In this document: positions 1 to 11,323 of the stretch, piece by piece
Position numbering within the stretch: position 1 is the first letter of the stretch
Layout: each line of letters starts with the position of its first letter
NCBI GenBank assembly: GCA_012274445.1
Contig: JAAROD010000033.1
Span: 992,001-1,056,000, forward strand
Length of the DNA: 64,000 nt
Origin: Sclerotiophoma versabilis
Taxonomy: Eukaryota > Ascomycota > Dothideomycetes > Pleosporales > Didymellaceae
Direction: 5' to 3'
The notes under the pieces: model-generated
The model's database searches: none
Told to the model about the DNA's origin: nothing
Seen by the model: only the letters and a program-made list of their open reading frames with translations
Translations under genes and position numbers: made by a program

Positions 1-351
1 TCTACCGAGTGAATTACGCTGAATCCAGCCTGATCATGTTTAAAATACAATGCTGACCTGTCTCTAGCTGCATCTACGTATGCTTGTCATGATTCCTATA
101 GGTTCAATAATGACAAAGCTGAGCTCTATCTATCCGAAAAATACAGCCGAGCATCCCTGCTCTGAAGCTTCACCTACGCTATTCATGCCCGGTACCATAG
201 TAGAGCCGATTAGTGTTGGAGAAATGGCAATACCTGTTCCACACGCACACAACTTCTAGCCCCGGTGCTAAGGCCGACAGAGTACTTAAATCATGGTCCG
301 GTCGCTGTTAAGTAGCCCTTCGTCGTTGTCCCCTTTCCAGGTCACCTCAAT
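1..351. other. 5' flank of the carboxylesterase gene, no gene seen
   Basis: No reading frame of note on either strand. The stretch just before the ATG at 352 is pyrimidine-rich, as is common in fungal core promoters. It presumably carries the promoter of the carboxylesterase gene, but I see no recognisable binding motif. Confidence 0.5.
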
Positions 352-2157
352 ATGATGCGCAAGGCAGCATTGGCACTATCGCTGTACACCAGCATTGCAG
401 GATGTGCTCCTACTAATGTCACAGGTCCAACGGCGCATATTAAGAACGGTATCTACCAAGGTGTCTACTCACCAGAGTACAACCAGGACTACTTCCTTGG
501 TATCCCGTATGCGCAACCTCCAGTCGCCAGTCTGAGATTCAGAAATCCGGCCAGCTTGAACGAAAGCTGGAACGGCGTGAGGCCGGCGACGCAGTATTCT
601 AGCGCGGTATGTATCTTGTGAACCAGAAATATGAAGACACGTTGAAAGGTGGCTAATGTCAAATAGTGCTACGGCTATGGGTCCGACCAATGGGGCTACC
701 CAATTTCGGAGGACTGCCTCTACATCAATGTCATAAGACCTGCTGGATGCGAGAAAGAAAAGCTTCCTGTTGCTTTCTGGATCCATGGTGGCGGTTACTT
801 CGAGGGAAGTGGAATAGATCAACGCTACAACATCTCCTTCATGGTTGAGAACTCCGTCAAGATTGGAAAGCCGATAATTGGCGTGACCATAAACTATCGT
901 CTCAGTGCCTGGGGCTTCTTGAGCGGAAGCGAAGAGATCAAAGAGTCTGGGGAGATGAATCTTGGACTGCGCGATCAGCGACTGGCGTTGCAGTGGGTTC
1001 AGGACAACATTGAGGCATTTGGCGGTAAGTGATGTCAACCATGATTTGTTGTTTCGTACTGACAAAGAAAAGGCGACGCTGAGAAAGTCACCATCTTCGG
1101 TGAGAGCGCAGGTGCTGGATCTGTAGGTTTCCACCTCACAGCATATAGCGGACGAGATGACAAGCTCTTCCGTGGCGCTATAATGGAATCCGGCAACCCC
1201 GTGCACTTCAATCGTCTCAACGACCCCATGGGTTACGCCGACTCGTACAATGCGATCGTGAGCCGCACGTCCTGCGTGAATGCTACTTCGCAGCTGGAAT
1301 GTCTGCGTGCACTGCCTGCTGAGCAATACAACGCCGCCGTCAACGTTACCAGCTCAACATTGAATACTACCGAATACATGCCTATCGTTGATGGTGACTT
1401 CATCCAGAAGCGAACTTCAATCCAGATGGCAAATGGCGAGTTTGTCCACGTCCCCATCATCAGCGGTGCGAACAGCGATGAAGGAACGGTATTCTCCCCT
1501 TCACCTGTCGATACCACTGAGGAACTATACACCTTCATGACAGCGGGCAACAACGGCGTTCCACCCGCCTTTGCGAATCAGCTGCTCGACGCTTACCCAG
1601 ACGACCCTTCCGTCAATGTAGTCGCGAACCTCGGAGACGCGCGACCAGGCCCACCATATGGTGCGCAATTCCGCCGCTCAGCAAGCTACTTCGGTGATAT
1701 GGCTTTTATTGCGCTGAGGAGATTGACATGCGAGACGTGGGCCGCAGCCGGCGTCCCGGCATACTGCTACCGCTTTAATGCAATCCCTGCCGGTATTCCA
1801 CCCACCATTGGGGCCACGCACTTCCAAGAGGTATCGTTCGTTTTCCTCAACCTCCTTGGTGTTGGCTATGCACCCGTTGCGGTCCCACCTTTCACCAACA
1901 AGACGCAGAGCTACAGGGATCTGAGTAGGCTCATGAGCAGCAGCTGGGCTAGTTTTGTCAGTGACTTGAACCCCAACTCGTGGCGCGACAGCGGTGTGTG
2001 GAACGGCCCGAAGGAGCTATGGCCGGCCTACGATATTGCGGACCCGAAGAACTATGTTTTCGATGCAAACGTTACCAGTCATACTGAGGCGGACACGTGG
2101 AGGAAGGAGGGCATTGCCCTCATTAATGTGAACAACCTGGAAGTCTACGGGCGATAG
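352..2157 (+). CDS. Secreted type-B carboxylesterase (alpha/beta hydrolase)
   Basis: Three exons: 352-606, 667-1024 and 1073-2157, joined in phases 0 and 1, giving 565 aa. The N-terminus (MMRKAALALSLYTSIAGCAP) looks like a signal peptide, so the enzyme is probably secreted. The type-B carboxylesterase/lipase/cholinesterase hallmarks are present: the oxyanion-hole loop WIHGGGY, the nucleophile elbow GESAG (Ser216), the acidic residue in NSDEG (Glu341) and the histidine in GATHFQE (His454), so the catalytic triad is complete. Both introns are short (60 and 48 nt) with GTATGT and GTAAGT donors. It would hydrolyse carboxylic esters; the natural substrate cannot be told from sequence. Length is normal for the family. 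It stands alone, with nothing nearby suggesting a pathway cluster. Confidence 0.93.
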
Positions 2158-3586
2158 GGTACTATATATATATTAAGAGCAAGATGTTAGTAAGATTGGT
2201 TGATGATAGAAGATAGCTAGGGGTCACTTCGACCATTACATCAAGATTTTTGCACCTTTGTGTCCTTTCTAGAAAATTGTTACGCCTTCACACCATCACG
2301 CTAAGTAATCTACTTATTCTCAGCGCGAATTGTTATGTCTTACACTAAATATACAGCGAACCGGAGTGCAGATCCCATAATCCCAAACTCTTTGCCCACA
2401 CCCTGTTGCCCGGTTAGTCATCGGTGTGGCGGCATTCGGAAGAACACTCGCAGACACAGTGCTCGAAGGTTAGACGGAAATACATCTTCTGCATCGAGCA
2501 CAATTTCTCTAAAACATGTATTCCGTCTACGCTCCTTGACAGCCGGCACAGCAGCCTTGTAGTCCTCAATCTTTGCTGTCCTCTTAACACGCCACGAACT
2601 CCGTACGGATTGGACACTTACACACCCAGCTCTCACCAACACCCAGTAGCTCACGAGCATGCAGAGCAGTCATATGCGCATGCGTCCCAGTCTCACAAGC
2701 ACTCCTTTCAAAACGCCCGGGCGTCACGACTATGGCTGTTAATGTGGCTTTTCCTCAATCATCTTTCAGCAGGGGTAGTGAAGAATGGACTCGTAACGCC
2801 CCGAATGGCCGACTCCTTGGGTGAATTATCAATAATTGAGGTCGAATGAAGAAACATGTAGGCAAGAGCCGAAAGAATGAGTGAGGCTCCTCATTCCGTA
2901 ATTCCTTGCCGCTTTGAGCAAGCCTCTCCAGCAACGGCTTCTTTAGGGTGAAAGATACTGGTCCACTCATGCCTCCCCAAAGTGTGGCAGCGAACACATT
3001 TTCGAACAATCTCGTGTTTTTCCAGGTCCATTTTGCAAGTTGACAAATCCTTGCTCGCGGAATGATTTGTGCAGTGCATGTAAGCCTCGTGTTGTTGATT
3101 GCCGGTATACAGGATTACTCGAAAGGCGGCTGTGTTTTCTGCTTTATAGGTTTCAATGGCTACTCCATCGTCCATCAGTTGAACGATTGACGTTTTAAGA
3201 TCTGCAGGGTGCAGTGGATTTACGAGAAGGCCATCAGTGCTAATGATTTCAAAGAGAAAATTGGTCACTTCATCATGTAGGAGAGGGCCTCTTCCATTGT
3301 CTTGCGGGATTGAAATGTTCTGCTATATGTTCCATGCGAGCATCAACGAATTTGAGTTTGATTTGACAGAATCCGCCTGCACCATGAAGCACGGGGGTTC
3401 ATGTGCTCGACTTCCCGCTCTCATGCTGGAGGGATTCTAGCCGTCCAAATGCAATCAAAAGAATGGAACCACCTGAATCGGTGTAAGGCTTTGCAAATAC
3501 TTGACACTTAGGATTTGCAGCCCTTGCCAATGCGTGCCCCTTACTGGATTTGCATGCTACTCCTACATAATTCTTTTCTACATGTT
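2158..3586. other. Intergenic region with weak minus-strand coding hints
   Basis: 1.4 kb between the carboxylesterase and the MetE-like gene. On the minus strand two open stretches, about 3605-3399 and 3330-2891, have fairly protein-like composition, but I could not join them with consensus splice sites and no domain is recognisable. They may be a degraded or orphan gene, or chance. Nothing else is seen. Confidence 0.3.
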
Positions 3587-4910
3587 TCATTGCTGACCAG
3601 GCCATACAGCATCGGCAATGCTCCTCACAAGTTGCAACTTCTTCCGCATGTCCTCGTAGCCCAGCGAGTTACCCTCCGCATGCGATGCAAATCCACACTG
3701 CGGGCTGACACAGCACTGCTGAATCGCATCCTCACGAGACTGGCCAGTGCCCTTTGCAATCCAGTCAGCTGCCTGGTTGACGCGAGCGATCATCTCGTCC
3801 TTGCTCTCAAGTTCGGGGAACTTCGATGTAATGACGCCAAGGACGACGTTCTTGTTCTTGGGAAGGTGCGCAAGGGGCTCGAAGCCTCCGGCACGAGCTG
3901 TGTCGTATTCGAGGTAGTAGGTGTCGACGTTAAGGTCCTACGGAGGTCAGCTACAATCCATTTGTGCAAAGGTGGGTTTACATACCTGGAACAGTTTCTT
4001 GGCGATGTTGTCGTAAGCACCTTCCGAGAAGTGACGACTGCCCACGTAGTTTCCTCTGCAAAGATGGATTCCAAGGTGCATATCCGATGGTCGTTCGAAA
4101 CACTTGTTGTAGAACTTGACATAAGCATCGAACATCTCATCGGCCGTCTTGTCGTTCTGCTTATCCGCAGCCCAACCCTCCAACATGTCCTTCGAGCAGA
4201 AGTACGCCAGGTTGGGGTCATCGATCTGGATGTTCCTGATGCCTTGCGAGTGCAAGATCTTCAACTCTTCCTGATATGCCTTCGCTACGTCCGCAAAATA
4301 TTCATCGTCGTTCGCATATACCTCCTTGGGATAGCTACGTCCGTTCAAGTAGCGGAAATGGTACCAGCTAGGGGAGATCAGGGTAATCTTGATGTTCTTC
4401 CACTCGCTTTCAGGGAGCAGGCTCTTCATCAAATCAACCTCGTACTGGTTGCTCGACTTTCCAGGGTGGCTGATCTTCCCAACGCAGACAGTGACATGGT
4501 TGGGGACCTCCTTGGCTTCCATGAAAGATTTAACGTCTGGTGCGTAAGGACGGAAGATTCCAGCATCGTAACCCTTCAAAACACCAAGCTGGAGCTCTTT
4601 CATACCATTCAAGGTCTCGAAGAAAGTGCCCCAAAACATGTGCCTCACCAAAGTCAGCTAGGAACGTGAGTACGCAAAGCCATTAAACCAACCTCGTGTA
4701 CTCTCCGCTAGAGACAACCTTCAGACCACAGTCTTGCTGAAACTTTATGACTTCTGCGACCGCCTTCTTCTCCATAGGCAACAGCTCGTCCGGCTGGGCC
4801 CTACCTGCGGCAACATCGTATCGCTTCTGAACAAGCTCCTGGGGTCTAAGAAGGGAGCCAACGTGCTCAGCACGGAAAGGTGGGCTTCTCTTGAGGAACG
4901 ACATTCTCAA
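3587..4910 (-). CDS. MetE-like cobalamin-independent methyltransferase (UROD/MetE-like)
   Basis: Three exons, 4910-4693, 4643-3986 and 3937-3587 (introns 49 and 48 nt, phases 2 and 0), give 408 aa. The protein matches the short single-domain MetE-like family (COG0620 type), not full-length methionine synthase of about 765 aa. Seen in the sequence: N-terminal RAEHVGSLLRP, the GEYTR segment spanning intron 1, an HxC pair in GIHLCRGNY (His266, Cys268) and a late cysteine in VSPQCGFAS (Cys373). These correspond to the three protein zinc ligands that activate a thiol substrate in MetE enzymes. A methyl transfer to a thiol such as homocysteine is the likely reaction, but substrate and methyl donor are not settled by sequence. 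An alternative in-frame ATG lies two codons into the protein. Cytosolic location is inferred from the lack of a signal peptide. Confidence 0.9.
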
Positions 4911-5823
4911 TTGCAGTTTATAATGTAAGAGAAGAGAAACTGAGTTCAGACGAAAGCTGCCCCTCTTCTAGACTGGGAGCCCCGCAGTTACATCCTGAAC
5001 CGCTCATCTTGATCCGTGGAGCATATCAGCCTTGACGGTCAAGCTCGGGTGCCACGCTCGGTTAATGTGAAAAGGCAGCGTGAAGACCTTCGATTGGAAG
5101 GCGAAGCTGCAACGGCGTTGTGGGATGTGGGATGCACACTGCCGCAAGTCGAGCTATGGTGGGGCCTTGAGCTTCGCCCCACATGTCCAATTTCGTCAGA
5201 CTCTTGCTCCAACTTCCATGTTCATGGCAAGCTGCTGATAAACTTGCGTGTCATTTCCCGATATCGCTTGACAAATACACAAGGCCTTGTTGCCAGACGT
5301 TCGAATTCACATTTTATCACAGCCAAAGCCCAGAACGTCACTATACCACAAAGAACGTCTCAAGATGCGCTTGTTCCTCTGCTGCGGCGTATACATGCAC
5401 GTACCTTTCACAAAGAAAGAAGAACCTACGCACATACCTGGCACTGCCGCGCACGAGCTAGGTCAGCAAATTGCTATAGATCCCAGAACAGGCCGGGCGC
5501 GAACAGACTTGAAGGTGTGAAGTGGAAGCTGAACAACCCGCCAAGCGCCACCGATAATGACGACAGTTTATTTCGCGGACATAACGCAGGTTGCAAGGGC
5601 TTTTCTGTAAGCAACGAATGAGTGGCCTGCGTGATCCGCGGCGAAGGCATTAACATCGGTGCTTCGGGAAAGAGCTACCCCGCTAAGTGGGATGTTGCGA
5701 GCAATACAAATATCGCAACATCTCACGAATCGACACCTGCATACGTCTGTTAGAATTCGAATATCCCCTCGAGCATATCTATCGATCGTCACACCAGAAC
5801 AATCATTGTTAACAATCACCAAA
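4911..5823. other. Divergent promoter region between MetE-like and SDR genes
   Basis: 0.9 kb between two divergently transcribed genes. A plus-strand open frame at 5016-5621 has the Arg/Ser/Thr-rich composition of an out-of-frame ORF and no family resemblance, so I do not call it. The region presumably holds both promoters. Confidence 0.4.
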
Positions 5824-6908
5824 ATGACCCGTGTACTACTTACGGGAGGAAGCGGCTTCATTGCCGCACACACTCTCGACATCCTTCTGGAGCGTGGTCA
5901 CTCTGTTGTTACAACGGTTCGCACACAAGAAAAGGCGGATAAGATCAAGGCGCAATACAACGATAAGTACGGGGACAAGTTGAGCTTCGCCATTGTTCCG
6001 GACATTGCACAGCCAGGTGCTTTCGACGAGGCTGTCAAGTCAGACCCCCCGTTCGAGGTGGTCCTTCACACAGCTAGTCCATTTCACTTCAACGTCACAG
6101 ACGTTCAGAAGGTCAGCTCACCCGGCGTAATCAGTAATGCAAGTGCTGTTGCTGACCAAGGTAGGACCTGATTGACCCCGCGGTCATTGGAACGACCGGC
6201 ATCCTTGAGTCAATAAAGAAGAGTGCACCGTCAGTGAAGCATGTCGTCATCACATCTTCGTTCGCCGCCATCATACAAGCGGACAAGGGTTTCTGGCCTG
6301 GCCACGAGTACTCAGAGGCCGACTGGAACCCAATCACCTTCGAGCAGGCAACCGAGAATCCCATGCTGGGCTACCGAGCAAGTAAGACCTTCGCCGAGAA
6401 GGCAGCCTGGGAGTTTCTCGAGAAGGAGAAGCCCAACTTCACTATCTCTACCATTAACCCGCCAATGGTCTTCGGGCCTATTGTCCACGCCCTTGATAGC
6501 CTGGACAACCTGAACACATCGAACGAGCGCATCCGCAACGCTTGCCAAGGCAAATTTAAGGACGAGATACCCCCTTCAGGCGTGCACTTCTGGGTAGACG
6601 TACGCGACGTTGCGGAAGCACACGTGAACGCCTTTGAGAAACCAGAGGCCGCCAACAAACGATTCTTTGTCACTGCTGGCTATTTCTCGAACAAGGAGAT
6701 TACCCAGATTATCAAGAAGAACTTTCCACAGTACAAGGACCTGCCGAGCGACTCAACGCCTGGCGGTGACTACCCGGAGGGCACACCCGACAAGGGTTTG
6801 TACAAGTACAACAATAAGCGCTCGATCGAGATCTTGGGCTTGAAGTACAAGTCTCTCGAGCAATGCATTGTTGATTCGGTGAAGTCGTTTCAGGCAAAGG
6901 GCTTGTAG
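5824..6908 (+). CDS. NAD(P)-dependent extended SDR reductase (Gre2/dihydroflavonol-reductase-like)
   Basis: Two exons, 5824-6111 and 6165-6908, with a 53-nt phase-0 intron containing a good CTGAC branch site; 343 aa. I chose the ATG at 5824 because the Rossmann strand begins immediately after it (MTRVLLTGGSGFIAAH, the TGxxGxxA nucleotide-binding motif). The active site YxxxK is seen in LGYRASKTFAEKA and the upstream serine in ITSSFAAI, so the catalytic triad is complete. The architecture and length match yeast Gre2-type methylglyoxal/ketone reductases and plant dihydroflavonol reductases. It should reduce an aldehyde or ketone with NADPH; the physiological substrate is unknown. An in-frame extension upstream to 5659 is open but lacks family similarity and is probably 5' leader. 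Confidence 0.92.
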
Positions 6909-7652
6909 GTATATGGTGTCACATCATGAGCTTGGACGGCGCAAATAAAGGTAGATATCATTGATAGACTGTAAACTGCGTTTACATAATGTCGATTCGC
7001 GGTAACATGGTTCAAAACCTATGACAGAAAACGTCAGCGTATGTTGCCATGAGCTTGTGAAGAGAACAGCAAGGTGCGAAAAGCACAATCAGCCTGTTGA
7101 GCTTGAATTTTTTTGAACTTCATCGTCGTTGACTCGGAAGTTATCGTTTGAAGTGTTGTTCATCATAATGCGGGGGCGAAGAGAGCTGGTTGGTACTTAC
7201 ATTGTGGTATCAAACAGCAAGTTGCACGCTTGAACGCTTCAAAAACCGACTCAGTGCGTGCAGGATCTAGAGTTTTATGCGAGGCCGAGGACGATGGCAC
7301 CGTGGGGTCTCCTGTGCAGAAGCGATTTGCGAGGCAGGGCCGTCGCAATCATGGCGCTTGGGACTATAGAAGGTATGGTATACTTGGCCTTTGGCTGTGC
7401 TTTGCTATGGTCGTGTGTGGAGTTGGAGAAGAGAGCAAGCGCATCGACGAAAGAAAAGTAAGCAAGCACGGATGATTCTCGGACCGATGCTGGTCGCTCC
7501 TGCCCCACCAGCCATCGCCAACAAGCAAGACAACCTTTTGACTGTGCCCAAACAAGCCCAACTTGCGACAACATCAACCCCTTGACCTTCTTGCGCAATT
7601 TCAACAACACTCCCCTAAATATCCCCGAGCTTCAAGCTTCAAATTCAGCAAG
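6909..7652. other. Intergenic, promoter of NTF2
   Basis: No supported gene. Several short overlapping frames at 7230-7610 on both strands are low-quality and mutually contradictory. The segment holds the 3' flank of the SDR gene and the 5' region of the NTF2 gene. Confidence 0.4.
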
Positions 7653-8321
7653 ATGTGTATGTTTGCATTTACCCCGCATCAAGCATGCCATGACACTGAC
7701 AACAAGAAGCTTTCGAAGAAGTCGGCAGTATGTATACCGCAAAGCCACGGAACGAGTCGCACTCGATTAGCTGAGAGTGTGCGCGACATTCCGGACTGCG
7801 GCTGATCTCTACTACAGAGCAGTTTGTCGAGTACTACTACAAGACCTTCGATGAGAACCGCGCTGCTCTCGCCCCGCTTTACGTATGCGCATCACACCCA
7901 CGTCCAACGGAACGCAGAGGCTGATATATTCTGGACAGCGCGACCACTCCATGCTTACATTCGAAGCCTCTGGTATCCTAGGCGCAGCAGCTATCGTCGA
8001 AAAGCTCCAGGTGAAGCCCATTTCAGGTTAGGGGTCGAATCAGGCTGACTTGTTTAGAATTTGCCCTTCCAGCAGGTTCAGCACCGCACCGACACTCTCG
8101 ATGCCCAGCCCTCTGGCCAGAACGGCGTTCTCGTCCTGGTGACTGGCGCACTCCTCGTACGTCTATTCAGCACGGAGCATTGGTGGATTCCGACTAACAA
8201 TACCCAGGTCGAGGGGTCAGAGAGGCCCATGAGTTTCACCCAGGCCTTCAACCTCCAGCAGGACGGCGGCAGCTACTATGTCCTCAACGATGTCTTCCGC
8301 CTTGTATACCCCGCCGCATAA
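7653..8321 (+). CDS. NTF2: Nuclear transport factor 2
   Basis: Six small exons: 7653-7656, 7710-7727, 7818-7882, 7939-8010, 8058-8156 and 8208-8321, all joined in phase, giving 123 aa. The joined product begins MSFEEVGKQFVEYYYKTF and continues with DENRAALAPLY, SMLTFEAS, TLDAQPSGQNG, LVTGALLV, FNLQQDGGSYYVLNDVFRLV, the unmistakable NTF2 fold sequence. NTF2 imports RanGDP into the nucleus by binding Ran and FxFG nucleoporins. Length matches the usual 124-125 aa. The first coding exon is only ATG plus one base, and the second is 18 nt, so simple ORF calling misses the gene. Its functional partner RCC1/RanGEF lies in the same window at 46058-47908. Confidence 0.93.
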
Positions 8322-8892
8322 ACGCCAAGCCTTGCGGCGTCCGAGACGATTGACAATGACACTTTGATTTCTGGAGCATTTTCGCGCGGAACGGCATGAA
8401 ACGTAGGGTAGGAATAGTTGGAGGAACAATTGCTTGACACTGGTCGTACACCACAGCGCATTGGATTGCACTGCTTTAACGATCTAAGCCAAGGTTGTCG
8501 TCTAGGCAAGGAGCTACTGACAATATGTAGTACCGGCCAGGTTGGCTGCAATGCATGTCTGTTTGAACACATCCGTCCTTCTCCGGCCTCTCGGCTCGTC
8601 CCGCGACAATTATCCGCTCTCAAGAACTCGTGTTGCTCTGGTCCGAGTCTTTTCCGCTCACGTGATGTGGGATGAGCTCTTAGCCGGCCTTTCTCCTCAG
8701 CTTCTCCGCCCCGCGCTCACTTGCCGAAGCTCCAGATCGGAGCTCTAACATCACCGCCATGGCTTCATCCCGCAGCAAACTTCGACATTCTTTCTTTCCA
8801 CTTGCCTCTCTAATCCTACTGACTGTCTCTCCTGTACTACTAAAAGTGTCTTGAATACCCAGCCCTGCTGTTGGCGTTTTCTTATCTACGCA
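8322..8892. other. Promoter region of the thiolase gene
   Basis: No gene seen. A palindromic E-box TCACGTGA lies at 8658-8665, about 230 bp upstream of the thiolase start. Long CT-rich runs lie between 8690 and 8880, typical of a fungal core promoter and leader. The E-box is a possible bHLH-factor site only; its use is not shown. Confidence 0.35.
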
Positions 8893-10182
8893 ATGGCATT
8901 CGTCCAGAAAGGCATCAAGAACATCCTCCAGAAGAACCCTAACGATGTGGTCATTCTTTCCGCACTGCGGACCCCGGTAACAAGGGCGAAGAAGGGAGGC
9001 CTGCGTGATGCATACGACCATGAGCTGCTTGGTGCCGTACGTCACATTACCCTCACTTTCAAACTTGTTCTTACATGTCTGTAGGTCCTCAAAGCCACAG
9101 TTCAAAAGTTCCCCAACCTCGACCCTGCGAAGATAGACGACATCTGTGTCGGCACCGTCCTTGCAGAGCTCGGTGGCTCCAAGGCCGGCCGCATGGCTGC
9201 CAATCACGTCGGCATTCCCACAACCACATCATTCAGTACCGTAAACCGCGCCTGCGCCTCCGGTCTCTCTGCTATAACTTCGATCGCAAACTCCCTTGCT
9301 GTTGGGCAAATCGATATCGGTATTGCAGGTGGCATGGAAAGCATGACACGGAATTACGGCACACGAGCGATTCCTGTCGAGCTCTGGCCTGAGATGAAAG
9401 ACAGCCCTGTCAAAGAGGCCCGCGAATGTATTATGAATATGGGCATCACATCCGAGAACGTCGCCGCCCGATACAACGTCTCGCGCGCCGACCAAGACGC
9501 GTTTGCCGCCGAATCGCAACGCCGCGCCGCCAAAGCACAATCCTCAGGCTTCTTCGATGAGGAAATCGTGCCCGTCACGACGCGCTGGATCGAGCCCGAG
9601 ACACCCGAGAATGTCAAGGAAGTCACCGTTACAAAGGACGACGGCATCCGCGCAAACACCACAGTCGAGAAGCTTGCGAGCATGAAGCCAGCATTTAAGG
9701 GCGATGGCACAAGCACCGCAGGAAACTCTAGCCAGGTTTCCGATGGTGCGAGTGCGGCGCTTATGATGCGTCGCTCTGTAGCTGCACAATTGGGCCTGAC
9801 GGATCAGATTATTGGCAAGTGGGCGGGCACACAGGTCATTGGGTGCCAGCCTGATGAGATGGGTATTGGGCCTGCTCTCGCCATCCCAAAGCTGCTCAAT
9901 TACACAGAGGTGAAGAAGGAAGAGGTCAATATTTGGGAAATCAACGAGGCGTTCGCGTCTCAGGCGTTGTACTGCATCAGGACATTGGGTTTGGAGAACC
10001 GTATGGATAAGATCAATCCCAACGGTGGTGCGATTGCGCTGGGACACCCTCTAGGAGCTACTTCAGGAAGGATGCTGGCTACGATGTTGCACGAGATGGG
10101 CCGCAACGGTCAGCAAGTTGGTGTCATGAGTAAGTGCATTGGTACAGGCATGGGCATGGCGAGTTTGTTCGTCAGAGAGTAG
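8893..10182 (+). CDS. 3-ketoacyl-CoA thiolase (acetyl-CoA acyltransferase)
   Basis: Two exons, 8893-9036 and 9085-10182 (48-nt intron, phase 0), 413 aa. The thiolase signatures are complete: nucleophilic Cys105 in NRACASGLSA, GGMESM, NEAFASQA, His369 in GGAIALGHPLGATSGR and Cys399 in SKCIGTGMGMA. It resembles the Pot1-type thiolase that cleaves 3-ketoacyl-CoA with CoA in beta-oxidation. The N-terminus MAFVQKGIKNILQKNPND lacks a canonical PTS2 and the C-terminus FVRE is not a PTS1, so the compartment is not obvious. An acetoacetyl-CoA thiolase role is less likely from the overall sequence. The start was chosen because it gives a short family-like lead into VVILSALRTPVTRAKKGG. Confidence 0.93.
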
Positions 10183-10325
10183 CGAGTCGAAAGAAACCAG
10201 GCAATGCAGCGTTGTGCATTATACCAATTGTCCTATTCTATTTTCTGTCAATCGAAACCCTGGGTATCTCGTGCGCACCCTGAACTCCAAACCGTATGCA
10301 ATCATTTCGTCCCATAGCCTTTCAG

Positions 10326-11091
10326 CTACTCTTCCTCACCACCCTTGCCTTTGCCTTTCTTCCTTTTGCTCCGTTCAGCCAACAATTCATCGAGATAGCT
10401 GGTTGGCTTGGCTCTGCTCTTCTTGACGCGTTTCTTTGGCTTCAGATCGATATCGTCATCAGACTCGTCTTTTGGGGGTTGTTCGGCCCCTACATCATCA
10501 ATCTTTGCTTTCTCTCCACTTGTCTCATCTGCAACCTCTGGCGCCTCATCGTCGACGCTCTTCGACTTGGGCGCTGATTTGGTGCCATTCGTTCTCTGTC
10601 GTTTCGACGCAATCATTGCGACCCTGCCCTCTTCTTCGTCTTCGCTCTCTTCCACCTTTTTCTCTTCCTTCTTTTGCTGCCATGTTGGCTGTTGACGAGC
10701 ACTTGCTCGCTCTGCTTCCTGTTTTGCTGCAAGATGGGCCTTGGCACGCTTTTTACCGATCAGTTGTTCCAGCAGCTTGTCGTTGGACGTGGGTGCTCGC
10801 CGTGTGAAACTTCCATCTACTATGTCTTTGGGAATTGCTGAGCCTACGCCGAGTCTACGCACAAGTTAGATGAATAAAAGGTACGTGAGCAAGATACTGA
10901 ACGTACCTATCGTGCCCAAAGTCGGCTTGCTTCAAGTCTGCATCTTCTTCTTTGGCGTCTGAAACATGGTTTATAGAAGGTGCGGCTGTTGGTTCAGCGC
11001 CCATCCATGATGATAGTAGCTTTGAACTTTTGGCGTTCATGAGACTGAACTTGTTCCCCAGTACGTCGTCGAAGTTGTCTTTCTTCGCCAT
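10326..11091 (-). CDS. Small Lys/Glu-rich nucleolar-type protein (possibly DUF3245-like)
   Basis: Two exons, 11091-10907 and 10854-10326, with a 52-nt phase-2 intron; 237 aa. A conserved-looking N-terminus (MAKKDNFDDVLGNKFSLMNA, then KSSKLLSSWMG) is followed by a segment around GSAIPKDIVDGSF and a long charged tail of alternating acidic runs (ESEDEEEG, DESDDDID) and basic runs (KPKKRVKKSRAK, RSKRKKGKGKG). This composition is typical of small fungal ribosome-biogenesis proteins. I think it belongs to the fungal DUF3245 group but cannot verify that without a profile search. Function is inferred only. It converges with the thiolase gene; the two stops are 143 bp apart. Confidence 0.8.
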
Positions 11092-11323
11092 TTTGGATTC
11101 CTAGCTCTTGTCTGCTGAACCTCTTTTACCCGCAGCTCGCAATCCTGCATGAGGTAACCTCCCGGCCGGGATCGAGAAAAAGACGGGACTGAACTTCAGG
11201 AGCGTCCGTGCTCTGCGCTAAGGGACCTCCACCGCGAACCTTGAAGCATAGCAACAAGCCTTCAGCTCCATCACCTCCCTCTCATACACAGAGAAGAGCC
11301 TGCGTGTCAAGCCACCAGACACC

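Noticed and set aside
3515..4669. 384-codon plus-strand frame
   Set aside because: It lies antisense to the MetE-like gene, whose conserved motifs and phase-consistent introns are clear; the frame is a shadow of biased codon use.
5016..5621. 201-codon plus-strand frame in the MetE-like/SDR promoter region
   Set aside because: Composition is typical of non-coding frames and no family or splice structure is visible.
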